Source: Paenibacillus sp. PK3_47 (GTDB taxonomy: Bacteria; Bacillota; Bacilli; Paenibacillales; Paenibacillaceae). From it: 64,000 nt of DNA. The stretch covers positions 6,076,001-6,140,000 of the forward strand of contig NZ_CP026029.1 in the NCBI RefSeq assembly GCF_023520895.1, in the 5' to 3' direction. The translations under genes were made by a program, and so were the position numbers. Under the pieces are notes generated by a model. That model made no database searches. It was not told the DNA's origin and saw only the letters and a program-made list of their open reading frames with translations. The stretch's first letter is position 1. The number at the start of each line of letters is the position of its first letter. Below are positions 8,638 to 17,305 of this stretch, piece after piece.

Positions 8638-10170
8638 ATGAGTATCTTGTCAGCGTTGCCTTTAATCCGGATTGCAGAACTAAAAGTAGAAGGAGCCCCG
8701 CAGCAGGAGGTGTCGTTCGCAGCCCTTGGGAGCCTGGTCCCGGCCGGAACGAAACATCTGCTCATTGAAGTCAATGCCGCTCAAACCTATACCGAGCGGA
8801 GATTCTGCGAGGTCATGATCAATGGCGATACCGGAAACCGCTACAACCGCAGAGAGTTCATGGCTTCCGGCACAGCGGTTACCACTACGAACACGACCAA
8901 TACAAATGTAGCCCAGGGTGTGGATATCCCGCCGGCAGGAACCAGCAGATTCGGGGGCGGCTATATTTTCTTTCCCCATGCGTTCCGGACCGACAATTTG
9001 AAGCTGTGGCAGTCCATGGGCTCCTCCCTGGAGACGCGCCTGCAGCGCCATGCATGTTCCTGGGAGAGCACCGCAGCTATTGACACCATTACTCTGCAGC
9101 CCTGGCGGAATGTTCCCGGCGGAGTAAACCAATGGGCAGCCGGTTCCATCGTGACCCTGTATGCCGTAGATGAATCGCGCCTGATTGAGGAAAAGGCGCT
9201 GAGCAGCGCCGGCAAATTCACCTTTGGTTCGCTCCCGGCCGATACGCGCCATCTCGTGATGCTGATGCATCTGCGTTCCGGCGAGAACCTTGCTACACGT
9301 CAGGGAGACCGTGTATACCAGATCCTTAACAGCGATCAGCCTACGAGTAACTATAAGGTACAGCGTTTTGGCGGAGAAAATATGGCCAGCAATCTGATTA
9401 TCGACGAAGCCTTTACCGAAAAGCGGGTAGGCTGGTCTACTGCTGCGGCGGCAGCGGCTGATTCTTATGGAAACCTTGTCGTCATGTATCCAGAATTCCG
9501 CAATACAGATTTCCAGAGACCTTGGATCAGCCAGCATGCCGCCTTTGAGGAGATTTATTTCCCGGTCAGCCAGGAAAACGGGCGCTGGACGAATACCAGC
9601 GCATTGACCCAGCTGCACTATTATCCCGGCTCGGGGGCCAATTACCTTCCGGGATCACGGATCGGGGCGTATAAGCCGAATCCTGGAACGCGGCATGTGG
9701 TTGCCGCCGGCGGAGAAGCGTCGGTTACTTTAGCCGTTCCGGCAGATGCCGCCGGCCTGCGGATTATCGTGGTAGCCCGGACGAATGCCAACCAGGCGGA
9801 GGACCGGATCACCATTGAGCTGAACGGGGACGCTGCTGCCGGGAATTATGCCATCCGCCGGGCCTCGGCTTTTGCCGGAACGGATGAGACTGCAGTTGCT
9901 GGCGGCAATGAGTTCGGTGTGGTGCCTGGAGGAACGGCGGAAGCAGGCATTTACGGCTGCGGAGCGGCGGCGGTAATCCAGCATGCGGCTGCAGACCGCC
10001 ACAAGCATATGTTGTCAACCATAGGCGCTTCAGGCGGCCGGCTGGCCATCTACGGCGGGCAATGGAAGAATACTGCTGCTGTCACCTCCGTGACCTTCAA
10101 ACCGCTGAGCGGCACACTTTTTGCCGCCGGATCTGTATTTGAATTGGTTACGGCAGAGGATAATCTGTAA
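8638..10170 (+). CDS. Unrecognised protein of three tandem beta-rich repeats, similar in style to phage structural domains
   Basis: I do not recognise this 510-residue protein as a whole. It has three diverged repeats, at roughly residues 8-175, 185-345 and 355-505. Each has an early hydrophobic beta stretch (TKHLLIEVNA, TRHLVMLMHL, AAGLRIIVVARTNA), a middle NGDxxxNY-like part (NGDTGNRYNRR, NSDQPTSNYKV, NGDAAAGNYAI) and an end of the form GS-x-x-x-LY (GSIVTLYAVD, GSRIGAYKP, GSVFELVTA). From memory, this pattern resembles repeats in phage tail or minor structural proteins. No signal peptide or membrane segment is seen. GAAGGAG precedes the ATG, and the gene is the last in the importer transcript. 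A carbohydrate-binding role is possible but unproven. Confidence 0.6.
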   Translation: MSILSALPLIRIAELKVEGAPQQEVSFAALGSLVPAGTKHLLIEVNAAQTYTERRFCEVMINGDTGNRYNRREFMASGTAVTTTNTTNTNVAQGVDIPPAGTSRFGGGYIFFPHAFRTDNLKLWQSMGSSLETRLQRHACSWESTAAIDTITLQPWRNVPGGVNQWAAGSIVTLYAVDESRLIEEKALSSAGKFTFGSLPADTRHLVMLMHLRSGENLATRQGDRVYQILNSDQPTSNYKVQRFGGENMASNLIIDEAFTEKRVGWSTAAAAAADSYGNLVVMYPEFRNTDFQRPWISQHAAFEEIYFPVSQENGRWTNTSALTQLHYYPGSGANYLPGSRIGAYKPNPGTRHVVAAGGEASVTLAVPADAAGLRIIVVARTNANQAEDRITIELNGDAAAGNYAIRRASAFAGTDETAVAGGNEFGVVPGGTAEAGIYGCGAAAVIQHAAADRHKHMLSTIGASGGRLAIYGGQWKNTAAVTSVTFKPLSGTLFAAGSVFELVTAEDNL

Positions 10171-10195
10171 ATAGTAAGTTAGCACGCATTGTTAT

Positions 10196-10235
10196 GCCCC
10201 CGCCATTCATTCCGTTTGGAGAGCGGGGGTATTTC
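10196..10235 (+). terminator. Terminator of the importer operon
   Basis: CCCCCGC (10197-10203) and GCGGGGG (10223-10229) form a GC-rich stem with a 19-nt loop. It is followed only by TATTTC, so it is a fairly weak intrinsic terminator. Confidence 0.65.
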
Positions 10236-10237
10236 GC

Positions 10238-10426
10238 GCGAGTTGTATTTTGTGCAGTTAAACCGGTCTATTTTTGTGCCGAAAGGTTTTTAATTGCAGA
10301 TGCTGCACTTAAAAATCCCTCCAACCCGTAAAAGGAGACTTTTTGTTATTTTTAATTGCACAGAATGCACTTAAAGCTCTAATTGCGGTTTTTTATGGTC
10401 TTTTAGCTGCAGGAAATACAACTAGC
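10238..10426. repeat. Four-hairpin intergenic module, TGCA-stem type, spacing 51-62-51
   Basis: Four imperfect 25-nt palindromic units start at 10238, 10289, 10351 and 10402, spaced exactly 51, 62 and 51. The clearest is unit 2 (10289-10313): TTTAATTGCAG, then ATG, then CTGCACTTAAA. Unit 3 (10351-10375) has TTTAATTGCA and TGCACTTAAA arms. Units 1 and 4 are more decayed but keep TGCA or CTGCA and the flanking TTAA or CTAG. The spacers (26, 37 and 26 nt) share no clear sequence. The same spacing is found at 23704-23890 and 54451-54637 with different stems. No gene is visible in 10171-10801. Confidence 0.75.
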
Positions 10427-10573
10427 CTCTTACTATACTGTACCTGTCCACATTCGTTACTCTCTCCTATTTGTTTGCAGAGTGCAGGAGCCGGCGTTGT
10501 TGGAGTCTAGTCTATAATAATTTTCAGGGTGAATAATGCTGGACAGAAGGGTGAGGTGGAAGCACGAACCGGA

Positions 10574-10649
10574 TTCTATTGCACTTTCTGCAGCAGATCC
10601 CCTTTAAATTTGGCGAATAACGCCCTCTATTGCAATTTGTACATCAGAA
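10574..10649. repeat. Two further TGCA-stem units 51 bp apart
   Basis: Units at 10574-10598 (TTGCA-CTTTC-TGCAG core) and 10625-10649 (TTGCA-ATTTG-TACAT core) are 51 bp apart and both carry CTATTGCA and CAGA flanks. Expected partners 62 bp away cannot be identified with confidence. The rest of 10427-10801 shows no gene. The 72-codon frame at 10529-10747 runs through these repeats and has no convincing start signal. Confidence 0.5.
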
Positions 10650-10801
10650 TAACCCTGAAGAAATCATTTATGAACTGGAGGCATGGGGATTTTTTGAGGA
10701 ATAACGGTTCCCACAAACGAAAAGCCCGCACTGACCGGGAATTGTAACTTTCCTGAACAGTACGGACAACAGCGTAGTTTGCACTTATGCGATTAAACCG
10801 A

Positions 10802-12001
10802 CTATAACAACGTCATCAATGTTCCGCCTGCCGCACCTGTTAACACGACGATCCAAGGCGGTACTTTCCAATACACTAACATACTGAATAATATAGCTGC
10901 AAAAGCAAAATCAGCAGGTGCCAGAATGGTGCTGGTCCAAATGGGCTGATAAAATGCAGAGATTAATATGCCTACTACTGCCGCGTTTACTCCCATTAGA
11001 GCGCCTTTTGCCTGCGGATTCCGGCGTACTGCATCCCAAAAAGGGAGTGTGCCCAGAATTAAAAGAAATGCAGGCAGGAAAACAGCAATGGTTGCCAATA
11101 TTCCTCCTGTCCATCCGTTCATGACAGCACCCAGATAGGATGCAAATGTAAACAGCGGTCCCGGAACGGCCTGAGCGGCTCCATATCCTGCAAGAAAGGC
11201 CTCTTCACTCACCCAGCCGGTAGATACAAATTCCCGTTCTAGCAGAGGTAAAACAACATGTCCTCCCCCAAACACAAGCGAGCCGGAACGGTAGAAGCTG
11301 TCAAACACGGCAATCCAGTGTATGGAGGTGGACTCTCTTAATAACGGAAGAACAATGAGCAGGCCGAAAAATAAAACCAAACAAATAACGGCAAAACTGC
11401 GTTTAACCGGAAAACTCACTCTTTCCTCAGAATCATCTTTTTGCCGGCTGTAGAACAGGAAACCAAGACATGCTGATAGTAGAATCATACCGATTTGGGC
11501 ATATGCGGTCTGCCACAATAATGTAGCTACCAGTGCCAATAAGGCAAGTGCTTTTCTTTTCAGATCCGGCGTCAGTTTTTGGGCCATTCCTATAATGGCG
11601 TGGGCGACTACGGCGACAGCAACAATTTTTAGCCCATGAATCCAGCCGGCGCTGCCGACATCAAATTGCTGCAGAAGCAAGGCAAACAAAATTAATGCGA
11701 TTACAGAAGGTAAAGTAAAGCCAAGGAATGAGACGATTCCCCCCAGCACACCTGCCCGCATGACACCTATACCAATGCCAACCTGACTGCTCGCGGGTCC
11801 GGGTAGAAACTGGCATAACGCAACTAAGTCCGCATAATTTTTTTCGTCCATCCATTTTCTTTTGCGGATATATTCCTCATGAAAATAACCAAGATGGGCG
11901 ACAGGGCCGCCAAATGACGTCAAACCCAGTCTGGTGGATACCCTTAAAATTTCGAGCAATGACTTCAACAAACCCCGTTCTCTCCCTGACGGATTACCCA
12001 C
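10802..12001 (-). CDS. Chromate transporter (ChrA) family protein, two-domain form
   Basis: This 399-residue membrane protein has two homologous halves. The first has TSFGGPVAHLGYFHEE and ALCQFLPGPASSQ; the second has SLVFGGGHVVLPLLEREF and AAQAVPGPLFTFASYLGA. These are the paired SFGGP/PGP signatures of the long CHR family. Known members export chromate, but many homologues have no proven substrate. I chose the GTG at 12001 because GGAGGG lies about 9 nt upstream on this strand. The gene stands alone: the importer operon converges on it from the left, and the YesN-like gene upstream runs the same way with 134 bp between them. Confidence 0.9.
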   Translation of the reverse strand: MGNPSGRERGLLKSLLEILRVSTRLGLTSFGGPVAHLGYFHEEYIRKRKWMDEKNYADLVALCQFLPGPASSQVGIGIGVMRAGVLGGIVSFLGFTLPSVIALILFALLLQQFDVGSAGWIHGLKIVAVAVVAHAIIGMAQKLTPDLKRKALALLALVATLLWQTAYAQIGMILLSACLGFLFYSRQKDDSEERVSFPVKRSFAVICLVLFFGLLIVLPLLRESTSIHWIAVFDSFYRSGSLVFGGGHVVLPLLEREFVSTGWVSEEAFLAGYGAAQAVPGPLFTFASYLGAVMNGWTGGILATIAVFLPAFLLILGTLPFWDAVRRNPQAKGALMGVNAAVVGILISAFYQPIWTSTILAPADFAFAAILFSMLVYWKVPPWIVVLTGAAGGTLMTLL

Positions 12002-12135
12002 TTAAATTGTCCCTCCACAAGTATGGAATGCCTGTCTGTATAGGATGTTACAATCAATAATCCGTTCCCACAACTCCTATACAAAAAAATGACACTGCCT
12101 TGACATTTCTCTTACTTTTGTAAATAAACTTTACG

Positions 12136-13788
12136 TTACTGCCCCCGCAGCATAGCCGCCTGCTCCTCACGGAATTGGCTCGGCGTCTTGCCGACCAGCC
12201 TTCTGAAGATTCTCGCAAAATATTTATAATCCGGTATTCCGACCTGCTCGGCAATTTCGCTGACCTGGCGGTCCGTTTCCATGAGCTGATTTTTGGACAT
12301 CTCAATCCGGTACCTTGTGACATAATCCGAGAAATTGATTCCAGTCTGGGCTTTGAACAGGTGGCTGAAATAGTTGGGGCTTATGGCCAGATGCTCGCTG
12401 ATCTCTGCAACGCTGATGGGCTGCCGGTAGTTTTTGGACACATAATCCAGCGCATTTTGGATCTCGGAGCGGTCAATCGGCTGGTCAAAGGACAACTGGC
12501 TGGCACTTTGTTTCCACATAAACAGCTGCAGCATGTACTCCTCGACATCGTAAATCGTTTCAAGACCGGCCAGCTCGGACATAAATCTGTTCCTGACCCG
12601 GGAATCGGCAAGCGTCCAGCGGGCAGCAAGCCCTTCAAGCCAGCTCAGCAGAGAATCGGGGCAGGTTTTGTTGCGGATTACAGGTTCGATATAGCACTCG
12701 CGGACCATCCGCTGAAGCTGGCCGGGGTCCGTCAGGCCGGTTATTCTGGAAACGGGATCGGGAAGGAGCGGAGAGGCAGCGGCCCGGCTGTCAACCCGAG
12801 AAGCTGCAGCATATAGATGAACCCCGCCATGTCCATGATAAAACACCTCAGATTGCAGGTCATCCAGCTCGACAAAGGCCTTATTGAAGGCACCGGGCCA
12901 CTCTTCCGCAGAGGAGCTCATGGGATGTACGGCACTGATCCGGACCGATACGGAAAAGGGGAGATACTGGCGTGCATATTGCAGGATACTTTCATGCAGG
13001 GGCATAAGCTTTTGCTGGTCAAAAGAAACACCGGAATGGAGCATCCACAGCCCGATACAGTTTTCTCCCCAGGCAAAAACGTTGTAGGCGACGGTCTGTT
13101 CCGTAATCTCTTCGATCATCCGCATCATCACATATTTGAACAGTGAAATATCCTTGGAATGAAAGGTCTGGGTCAGCCGGCTGTAGCGGTCGATACTGAC
13201 AATGCCCAGCGCAAACGCAGGCCCCGGCCGCTGCCAGTGCACAAAATCGCAGGTTGCGTTCAGTTTCTGCAATGAGGATATCCCGCCGCTGCGGAGATCC
13301 AGCATCAGCTGCTTGCGGAGCAGGGGCTGGCTGTCCTGCAGCTGTTTCCGCTCTTCAATAGTAAGCAGCATACGCTCGCGGTCGGCTTCAATTTCCCTGC
13401 GGGCAGTATTGAGAATATCAAGCAGCTCCTGATACCCGGAGGTTATTTTGAGCAGATAGCCAAGCGCCCCCAGCGACACCGCCTTGCGTGCAAATTCAAA
13501 TTCCTGAAAACTCGACAGAATAATGACTTTTACCCTCGGCATCTGTTCCTTCAGCCGCTCCGTAAGCTCCAGGCCGTTCATCCGCGGCATCACCACATCC
13601 GTAATGACGACCTCCGGGTTCAGCTGCCGGCACAGCTCCAGCGCTTCTTCTCCGTCTTCAGCCTCGCCAACGATTTCGAAACCATGCTCCTCCAAGGGAA
13701 AGGCATAACGGAACCGTTCACGGATTAACGCCTCATCATCGACTACAAGGCAGCGGATTCTTCCCAGCACAAAGGTATCATTGTTCAC
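12136..13788 (-). CDS. Response regulator with AraC-type DNA-binding domain (YesN-like)
   Basis: The 550-residue regulator has an N-terminal receiver domain (about residues 12-130) with CLVVDDEALI and phospho-acceptor Asp64 in VVITDVVMP. A long middle region follows, then a C-terminal pair of helix-turn-helix motifs (about 445-545; AISPNYFSHLFKAQTGINF, SEIAEQVGI, GKTPSQFREE). The family acts on genes for sugar import and polysaccharide use. The gene starts with GTG and overlaps the end of the kinase gene by 11 nt, so the two are translationally coupled; AAAGGGG lies upstream. Its probable targets are the sugar-binding protein genes at 15747 (divergent) and 2478. That assignment is inferred from position. 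Confidence 0.93.
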   Translation of the reverse strand: MNNDTFVLGRIRCLVVDDEALIRERFRYAFPLEEHGFEIVGEAEDGEEALELCRQLNPEVVITDVVMPRMNGLELTERLKEQMPRVKVIILSSFQEFEFARKAVSLGALGYLLKITSGYQELLDILNTARREIEADRERMLLTIEERKQLQDSQPLLRKQLMLDLRSGGISSLQKLNATCDFVHWQRPGPAFALGIVSIDRYSRLTQTFHSKDISLFKYVMMRMIEEITEQTVAYNVFAWGENCIGLWMLHSGVSFDQQKLMPLHESILQYARQYLPFSVSVRISAVHPMSSSAEEWPGAFNKAFVELDDLQSEVFYHGHGGVHLYAAASRVDSRAAASPLLPDPVSRITGLTDPGQLQRMVRECYIEPVIRNKTCPDSLLSWLEGLAARWTLADSRVRNRFMSELAGLETIYDVEEYMLQLFMWKQSASQLSFDQPIDRSEIQNALDYVSKNYRQPISVAEISEHLAISPNYFSHLFKAQTGINFSDYVTRYRIEMSKNQLMETDRQVSEIAEQVGIPDYKYFARIFRRLVGKTPSQFREEQAAMLRGQ

Positions 13789-15532
13789 TCGCTTCAGCCC
13801 CTTTCACCACCGGCAGTGTAATGAATATTCTGGTTCCCAGACCTTCCTGGCTCTCTATTCTTAAGCCGTAGGCGTCACCGAATTGAAGCTGCAGCCGTTC
13901 ATGCACATTGCGCAGTCCCAGCGACGAATAATTCGGCAGCATATCCCCGGATGAAGCGGGAGAATCCGATACTTCCAGCAGGGCTGCCAGCCGTTCCGGC
14001 GCAATTCCGGTTCCGTTGTCCTCAATGATCAGCTGCAGGGCTTTTGGCGTTTTCAGCGTACCGCTGACAGTGATTTTGCCGTCTCCCCGCCGTTTCTCTT
14101 TGATGCCATGAAAGATTGCGTTTTCAATAATAGGCTGCAGCGTCAGTTTCAGAATCCGGCAGTCCAGGATCTGCTCATCAATCTCATAATTGACTTCAAA
14201 TTTATTCTGATAGCGGATCTGCTGCAAATATACATAATGCTTCAGTCCCTGAAGCTCTCCGTTCACAGTGGTTAAGGCTTCACCTTTGCCCATGGAATAA
14301 TCAAGCAGATGCACGAGCGCATGCAGGACCTTGGAAATCTCATCCGTCCGTTTCAGGTCGACCAGGGCATTGATTGAATTCAGCGTGTTATATAAAAAAT
14401 GCGGGTTAATCTGCGCCTGCAGCGCTCTGAACTCGTATTGTTTCTTCAGCTTTTCCGTCCGCAGCTTGTCGTCTATCAGCTCTCCGATATGATCCAGCAT
14501 GACGTTAAAAGAGTCGGCCAGCATCCGGAACTCATCCTTGCGCTTCAAGTGGATGCGAAGCTTGAGATTGCCCTTTTGCACCTTGCGCATCTGGAGAATG
14601 AGGCTGGAGATCGGACCGTCGAAGTAGCGGGCGAGAAAAAAGGAGATGACAAGTGAAAGGAAAATAAAGAAAAGCGTCAAATAAATGGCGTAGTAGCGGA
14701 GCTGGTTGACGGGTGCAAGAATGTCGTGCTTTTTGACAAAGGTGACCAGCCGCCAGTTCTGCGAATTGGGCGAACCCAGAAGGGCTACAAACTCCTCATT
14801 CCCGGCAAACAAAGGAGACAGACCGGTAACCTTATCCTGCAGACGGCGGGTGATCTGTTGATACAGGCTGATATATTCGTCCTGTCTGACCTTGATTGCG
14901 CTGATGATCGGTTTATATTCAGGGTTGAACAGCAGGGTGGAGATGGAGGGTTCCGGATTCATGCCGACGATAAGCTCATTGATGGCCAGCAGGTCCAGGT
15001 CAGCAGCCAGAATCCCCTGCATATCCATGCCTCTGTTCACCGTTACTGCGATCGTCAGCACCAGACCTTTGTTCGGAGACTGGTAAGGTCCGATGGTCTG
15101 CAGGGATTGCCAGGAGTTCCTTGCACCGGAATACAGCTGGTCAATCAGGGAATCCGGAAGCTCTGTCGCCGGCACTGTCTCATAAATAGATCTGTCGGGA
15201 GCGATGAAATACATGCCTCTTGAAAAAGGGTACACGGAATATTGATACATCCGGAGCACCTCGGTAACGGCCTCCTCAGACTGGCCTGTTTCCGCAAGCT
15301 TGCTGGCCAATTCCCCGAGCGGATTTTTGATATCCGCGAGAATGCGTTCGAGCTGATCGAACTGGCGGCCGGCATAGGATTCCATCTGGTTCATTTGTTT
15401 GTCGGTCAGGAGGCCGGTGATGTAACGGTAGGCGATAATACTTATGGATAAGGCTACAGCCAGCATGCTGGCCAGGATAATGATAAACATTTTGAAGCGG
15501 ATTTTATGGAGGAAAAGGAGCGAATTCTTCAT
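13778..15532 (-). CDS. Sensor histidine kinase, YesM-like
   Basis: This 584-residue membrane kinase has a first membrane segment at about residues 14-36, an extracellular sensor region to about 285 and a second membrane segment at about 286-308 (YAIYLTLFFIFLSLVISFF). A HAMP linker follows (GPISSLILQMRKVQKGNLKL). The His_kinase region has phospho-acceptor His378 in QINPHFLYNTLNS. The ATPase domain shows PIIENAIFHGI, DNGTGI and LGLRNVHERL. This class senses extracellular carbohydrate, or a loaded binding protein, and phosphorylates the AraC-type partner encoded directly downstream. It is divergent from the second sugar-binding protein gene, with 214 bp between them. Confidence 0.93.
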   Translation of the reverse strand: MKNSLLFLHKIRFKMFIIILASMLAVALSISIIAYRYITGLLTDKQMNQMESYAGRQFDQLERILADIKNPLGELASKLAETGQSEEAVTEVLRMYQYSVYPFSRGMYFIAPDRSIYETVPATELPDSLIDQLYSGARNSWQSLQTIGPYQSPNKGLVLTIAVTVNRGMDMQGILAADLDLLAINELIVGMNPEPSISTLLFNPEYKPIISAIKVRQDEYISLYQQITRRLQDKVTGLSPLFAGNEEFVALLGSPNSQNWRLVTFVKKHDILAPVNQLRYYAIYLTLFFIFLSLVISFFLARYFDGPISSLILQMRKVQKGNLKLRIHLKRKDEFRMLADSFNVMLDHIGELIDDKLRTEKLKKQYEFRALQAQINPHFLYNTLNSINALVDLKRTDEISKVLHALVHLLDYSMGKGEALTTVNGELQGLKHYVYLQQIRYQNKFEVNYEIDEQILDCRILKLTLQPIIENAIFHGIKEKRRGDGKITVSGTLKTPKALQLIIEDNGTGIAPERLAALLEVSDSPASSGDMLPNYSSLGLRNVHERLQLQFGDAYGLRIESQEGLGTRIFITLPVVKGAEASEQ

Positions 15533-15622
15533 AGCCGTTAGCCCTCCCGCCTGAGTTCATTGCATGTTCAGTGTAACGATGAAATTTTGCCCCTGTCAAT
15601 GAAATGCCTGGAAATCCTGAAA

Positions 15623-15691
15623 GTGGGTAGATTTCTCCACCCTGTTTGTAGCATTGTAGGATACGGGATGTCTCGGAGTCCCTGCTACAAT
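15623..15691 (+). promoter_or_regulatory. Promoter and palindrome before the second sugar-binding lipoprotein
   Basis: GTGGGTAGATTTCTCCAC (15623-15640) is the counterpart of the palindrome at 2353, with outer GTGG/CCAC arms kept and inner bases partly changed. The -10 TACAAT is at 15686-15691, 45 nt beyond the palindrome end, against 44 nt in the first copy. The unequal divergence argues that only the outer arms matter, or that this copy binds more weakly. Confidence 0.5.
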
Positions 15692-15746
15692 ACAACTGTG
15701 ATCAAAGTAATTGCGCATGAATCTAAATCAGGGGAGTGCATGAAAG

Positions 15747-17270
15747 ATGAGAAGAGCAGGACGTTCACTGATCGGTTCGCTGGTAACGGCTATTGCCCTG
15801 GCCGGAACACTGGCAGGCTGCAGCGGAGGGAACAATGGGAATAACGGGAGCACCAGCGCCGGCAGCCCGGCAGCCGATCCCACCGCAGCCGCTACCGCCA
15901 AGCCGGCCGAAGTGCAGAAGGTTAATTTCTCGATGGTGTCCGCAAGACCCGGAGATGAAGCTTTCTATAAAGAACAAATGGATTTGTTCATGAAAGACAA
16001 TCCCGACGTAAAAGTCACCGTCATCGCCAATCCGACCGAGCAGTATAACAATGCGCTTCAGCTGTCTTTTGCCGCAAACGAGGGTCCGGACTTGTTCTTT
16101 ATTGAAGGCGGCCAGCCGCAGGCGCGTACGGTCTATGACAATCACTGGGTGGAGCCGCTGGACAGCTATATGGACGACGACTTTCTCGCCCGGTTTCCCG
16201 AAGGCGCTTTCAGCCGCACAAGCCAGACCCGGGTGAACGGGGAGGTCATCGGGATTCCGGTGCGGGACCCGCGTTTTGACAAGGTGAGACCGCTCTATTA
16301 CAACGCGGATATCCTGGAGCAATACGGCTTCAGCGAGCCGCCGAAGACGCACAGCGAGTTCACTGCAATGGCAACGAAGATCACCGAGGAAGGTAAAGGC
16401 AAGGTCTACGGCTTTGCGATGATGGGCAAGGCGCCGGCGGTGTTCGGGCTGACGGTTTCCGGCCTCGGCTCGGGACTGGAGGGCGGCGTGATCGGCTATG
16501 AAGGCAACACGATCATCAACCTGCTGAGCGGACAGTTCTCTTCGAAGTCGGCGACACCGGTCGTTGAGATGCTGCGGCAGCTGAATGCGCAGAAGATTGT
16601 CGCACCGGGCTGGGAGAACTGGGATACGGCGCAGATGCACCAGCAGTTCGCAGCCGGCCGGGTAGCGATGTTCATCGGGGCCGCCTGGCAGGCGGAGGAA
16701 ATCCGCAAGCTGAACGAGGGGATTGATATGGGCATTGCAGCAGCCCCTGTACCGGATGACGGACGCAAAGGCTACCGGGATACACCGACGATTGCCGAGC
16801 CGCGGTATGCCATGAGCGCACAGTCCGAAGTAAAAGAAGCCGCGTGGAAAGTGCTTAACTTCCTGGGCTCCGTGGAGTTTGAGCGGGCGAATTATGAATA
16901 CGCCAAGGAACTGGTCGTCATGCCGGAAGCGATGGAAGGGATCGAAATGTCGCCAGATATGCAGGCGATTGTGAAGGTGATGGATGAGACGATCCGCATG
17001 ACCCCGGCGATCAATACGAAGAACCAGAACTATGACCAGTTCTCGAAGAATATCAGCGACGCGATGCCGAAGCCGAAGATTCAGGAGGTCTTCCTGAAGG
17101 CCGTCATGGAGAATGCAGACCCTGTGCCGCTGGCAGAAAGCTATGACCAGAAGGCGAATGCGGTCATCGATGAGCAGATTAAGATTGCCAACGAGGGGGG
17201 CATTGAATTTACCCGTGAAGATATGAAATATCCCGGCTGGGACCCGATGCAGGATTACATTGTGGAGTAG
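15747..17270 (+). CDS. Sugar ABC transporter substrate-binding lipoprotein (copy 2)
   Basis: This 507-residue lipoprotein (LAGC lipobox, Cys25) differs from the product of 2478-4001 at seven positions by direct comparison: T4A, F16I, an N-to-S in the linker, I-to-M in NFSIVSARPG, Q-to-E in KITQEGK, and A-to-E and D-to-G near the C-terminus. The DNA is also almost identical, from about the upstream palindrome to about 10 bp past the stop. No permease genes follow; the next gene encodes a surface protein. The protein probably loads the permeases encoded at 4056-5879. The copy sits beside the kinase-regulator pair, so it may also serve as a sensing partner (inference). Confidence 0.93.
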   Translation: MRRAGRSLIGSLVTAIALAGTLAGCSGGNNGNNGSTSAGSPAADPTAAATAKPAEVQKVNFSMVSARPGDEAFYKEQMDLFMKDNPDVKVTVIANPTEQYNNALQLSFAANEGPDLFFIEGGQPQARTVYDNHWVEPLDSYMDDDFLARFPEGAFSRTSQTRVNGEVIGIPVRDPRFDKVRPLYYNADILEQYGFSEPPKTHSEFTAMATKITEEGKGKVYGFAMMGKAPAVFGLTVSGLGSGLEGGVIGYEGNTIINLLSGQFSSKSATPVVEMLRQLNAQKIVAPGWENWDTAQMHQQFAAGRVAMFIGAAWQAEEIRKLNEGIDMGIAAAPVPDDGRKGYRDTPTIAEPRYAMSAQSEVKEAAWKVLNFLGSVEFERANYEYAKELVVMPEAMEGIEMSPDMQAIVKVMDETIRMTPAINTKNQNYDQFSKNISDAMPKPKIQEVFLKAVMENADPVPLAESYDQKANAVIDEQIKIANEGGIEFTREDMKYPGWDPMQDYIVE

Positions 17271-17305
17271 CACTGTGCAAGTCCAACTGAGGAAGGGGTT
17301 ATTCT

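Noticed and set aside
10529..10747. A 72-codon frame in the intergenic repeat region
   Set aside because: It runs through repeat units and has no convincing SD or family match.
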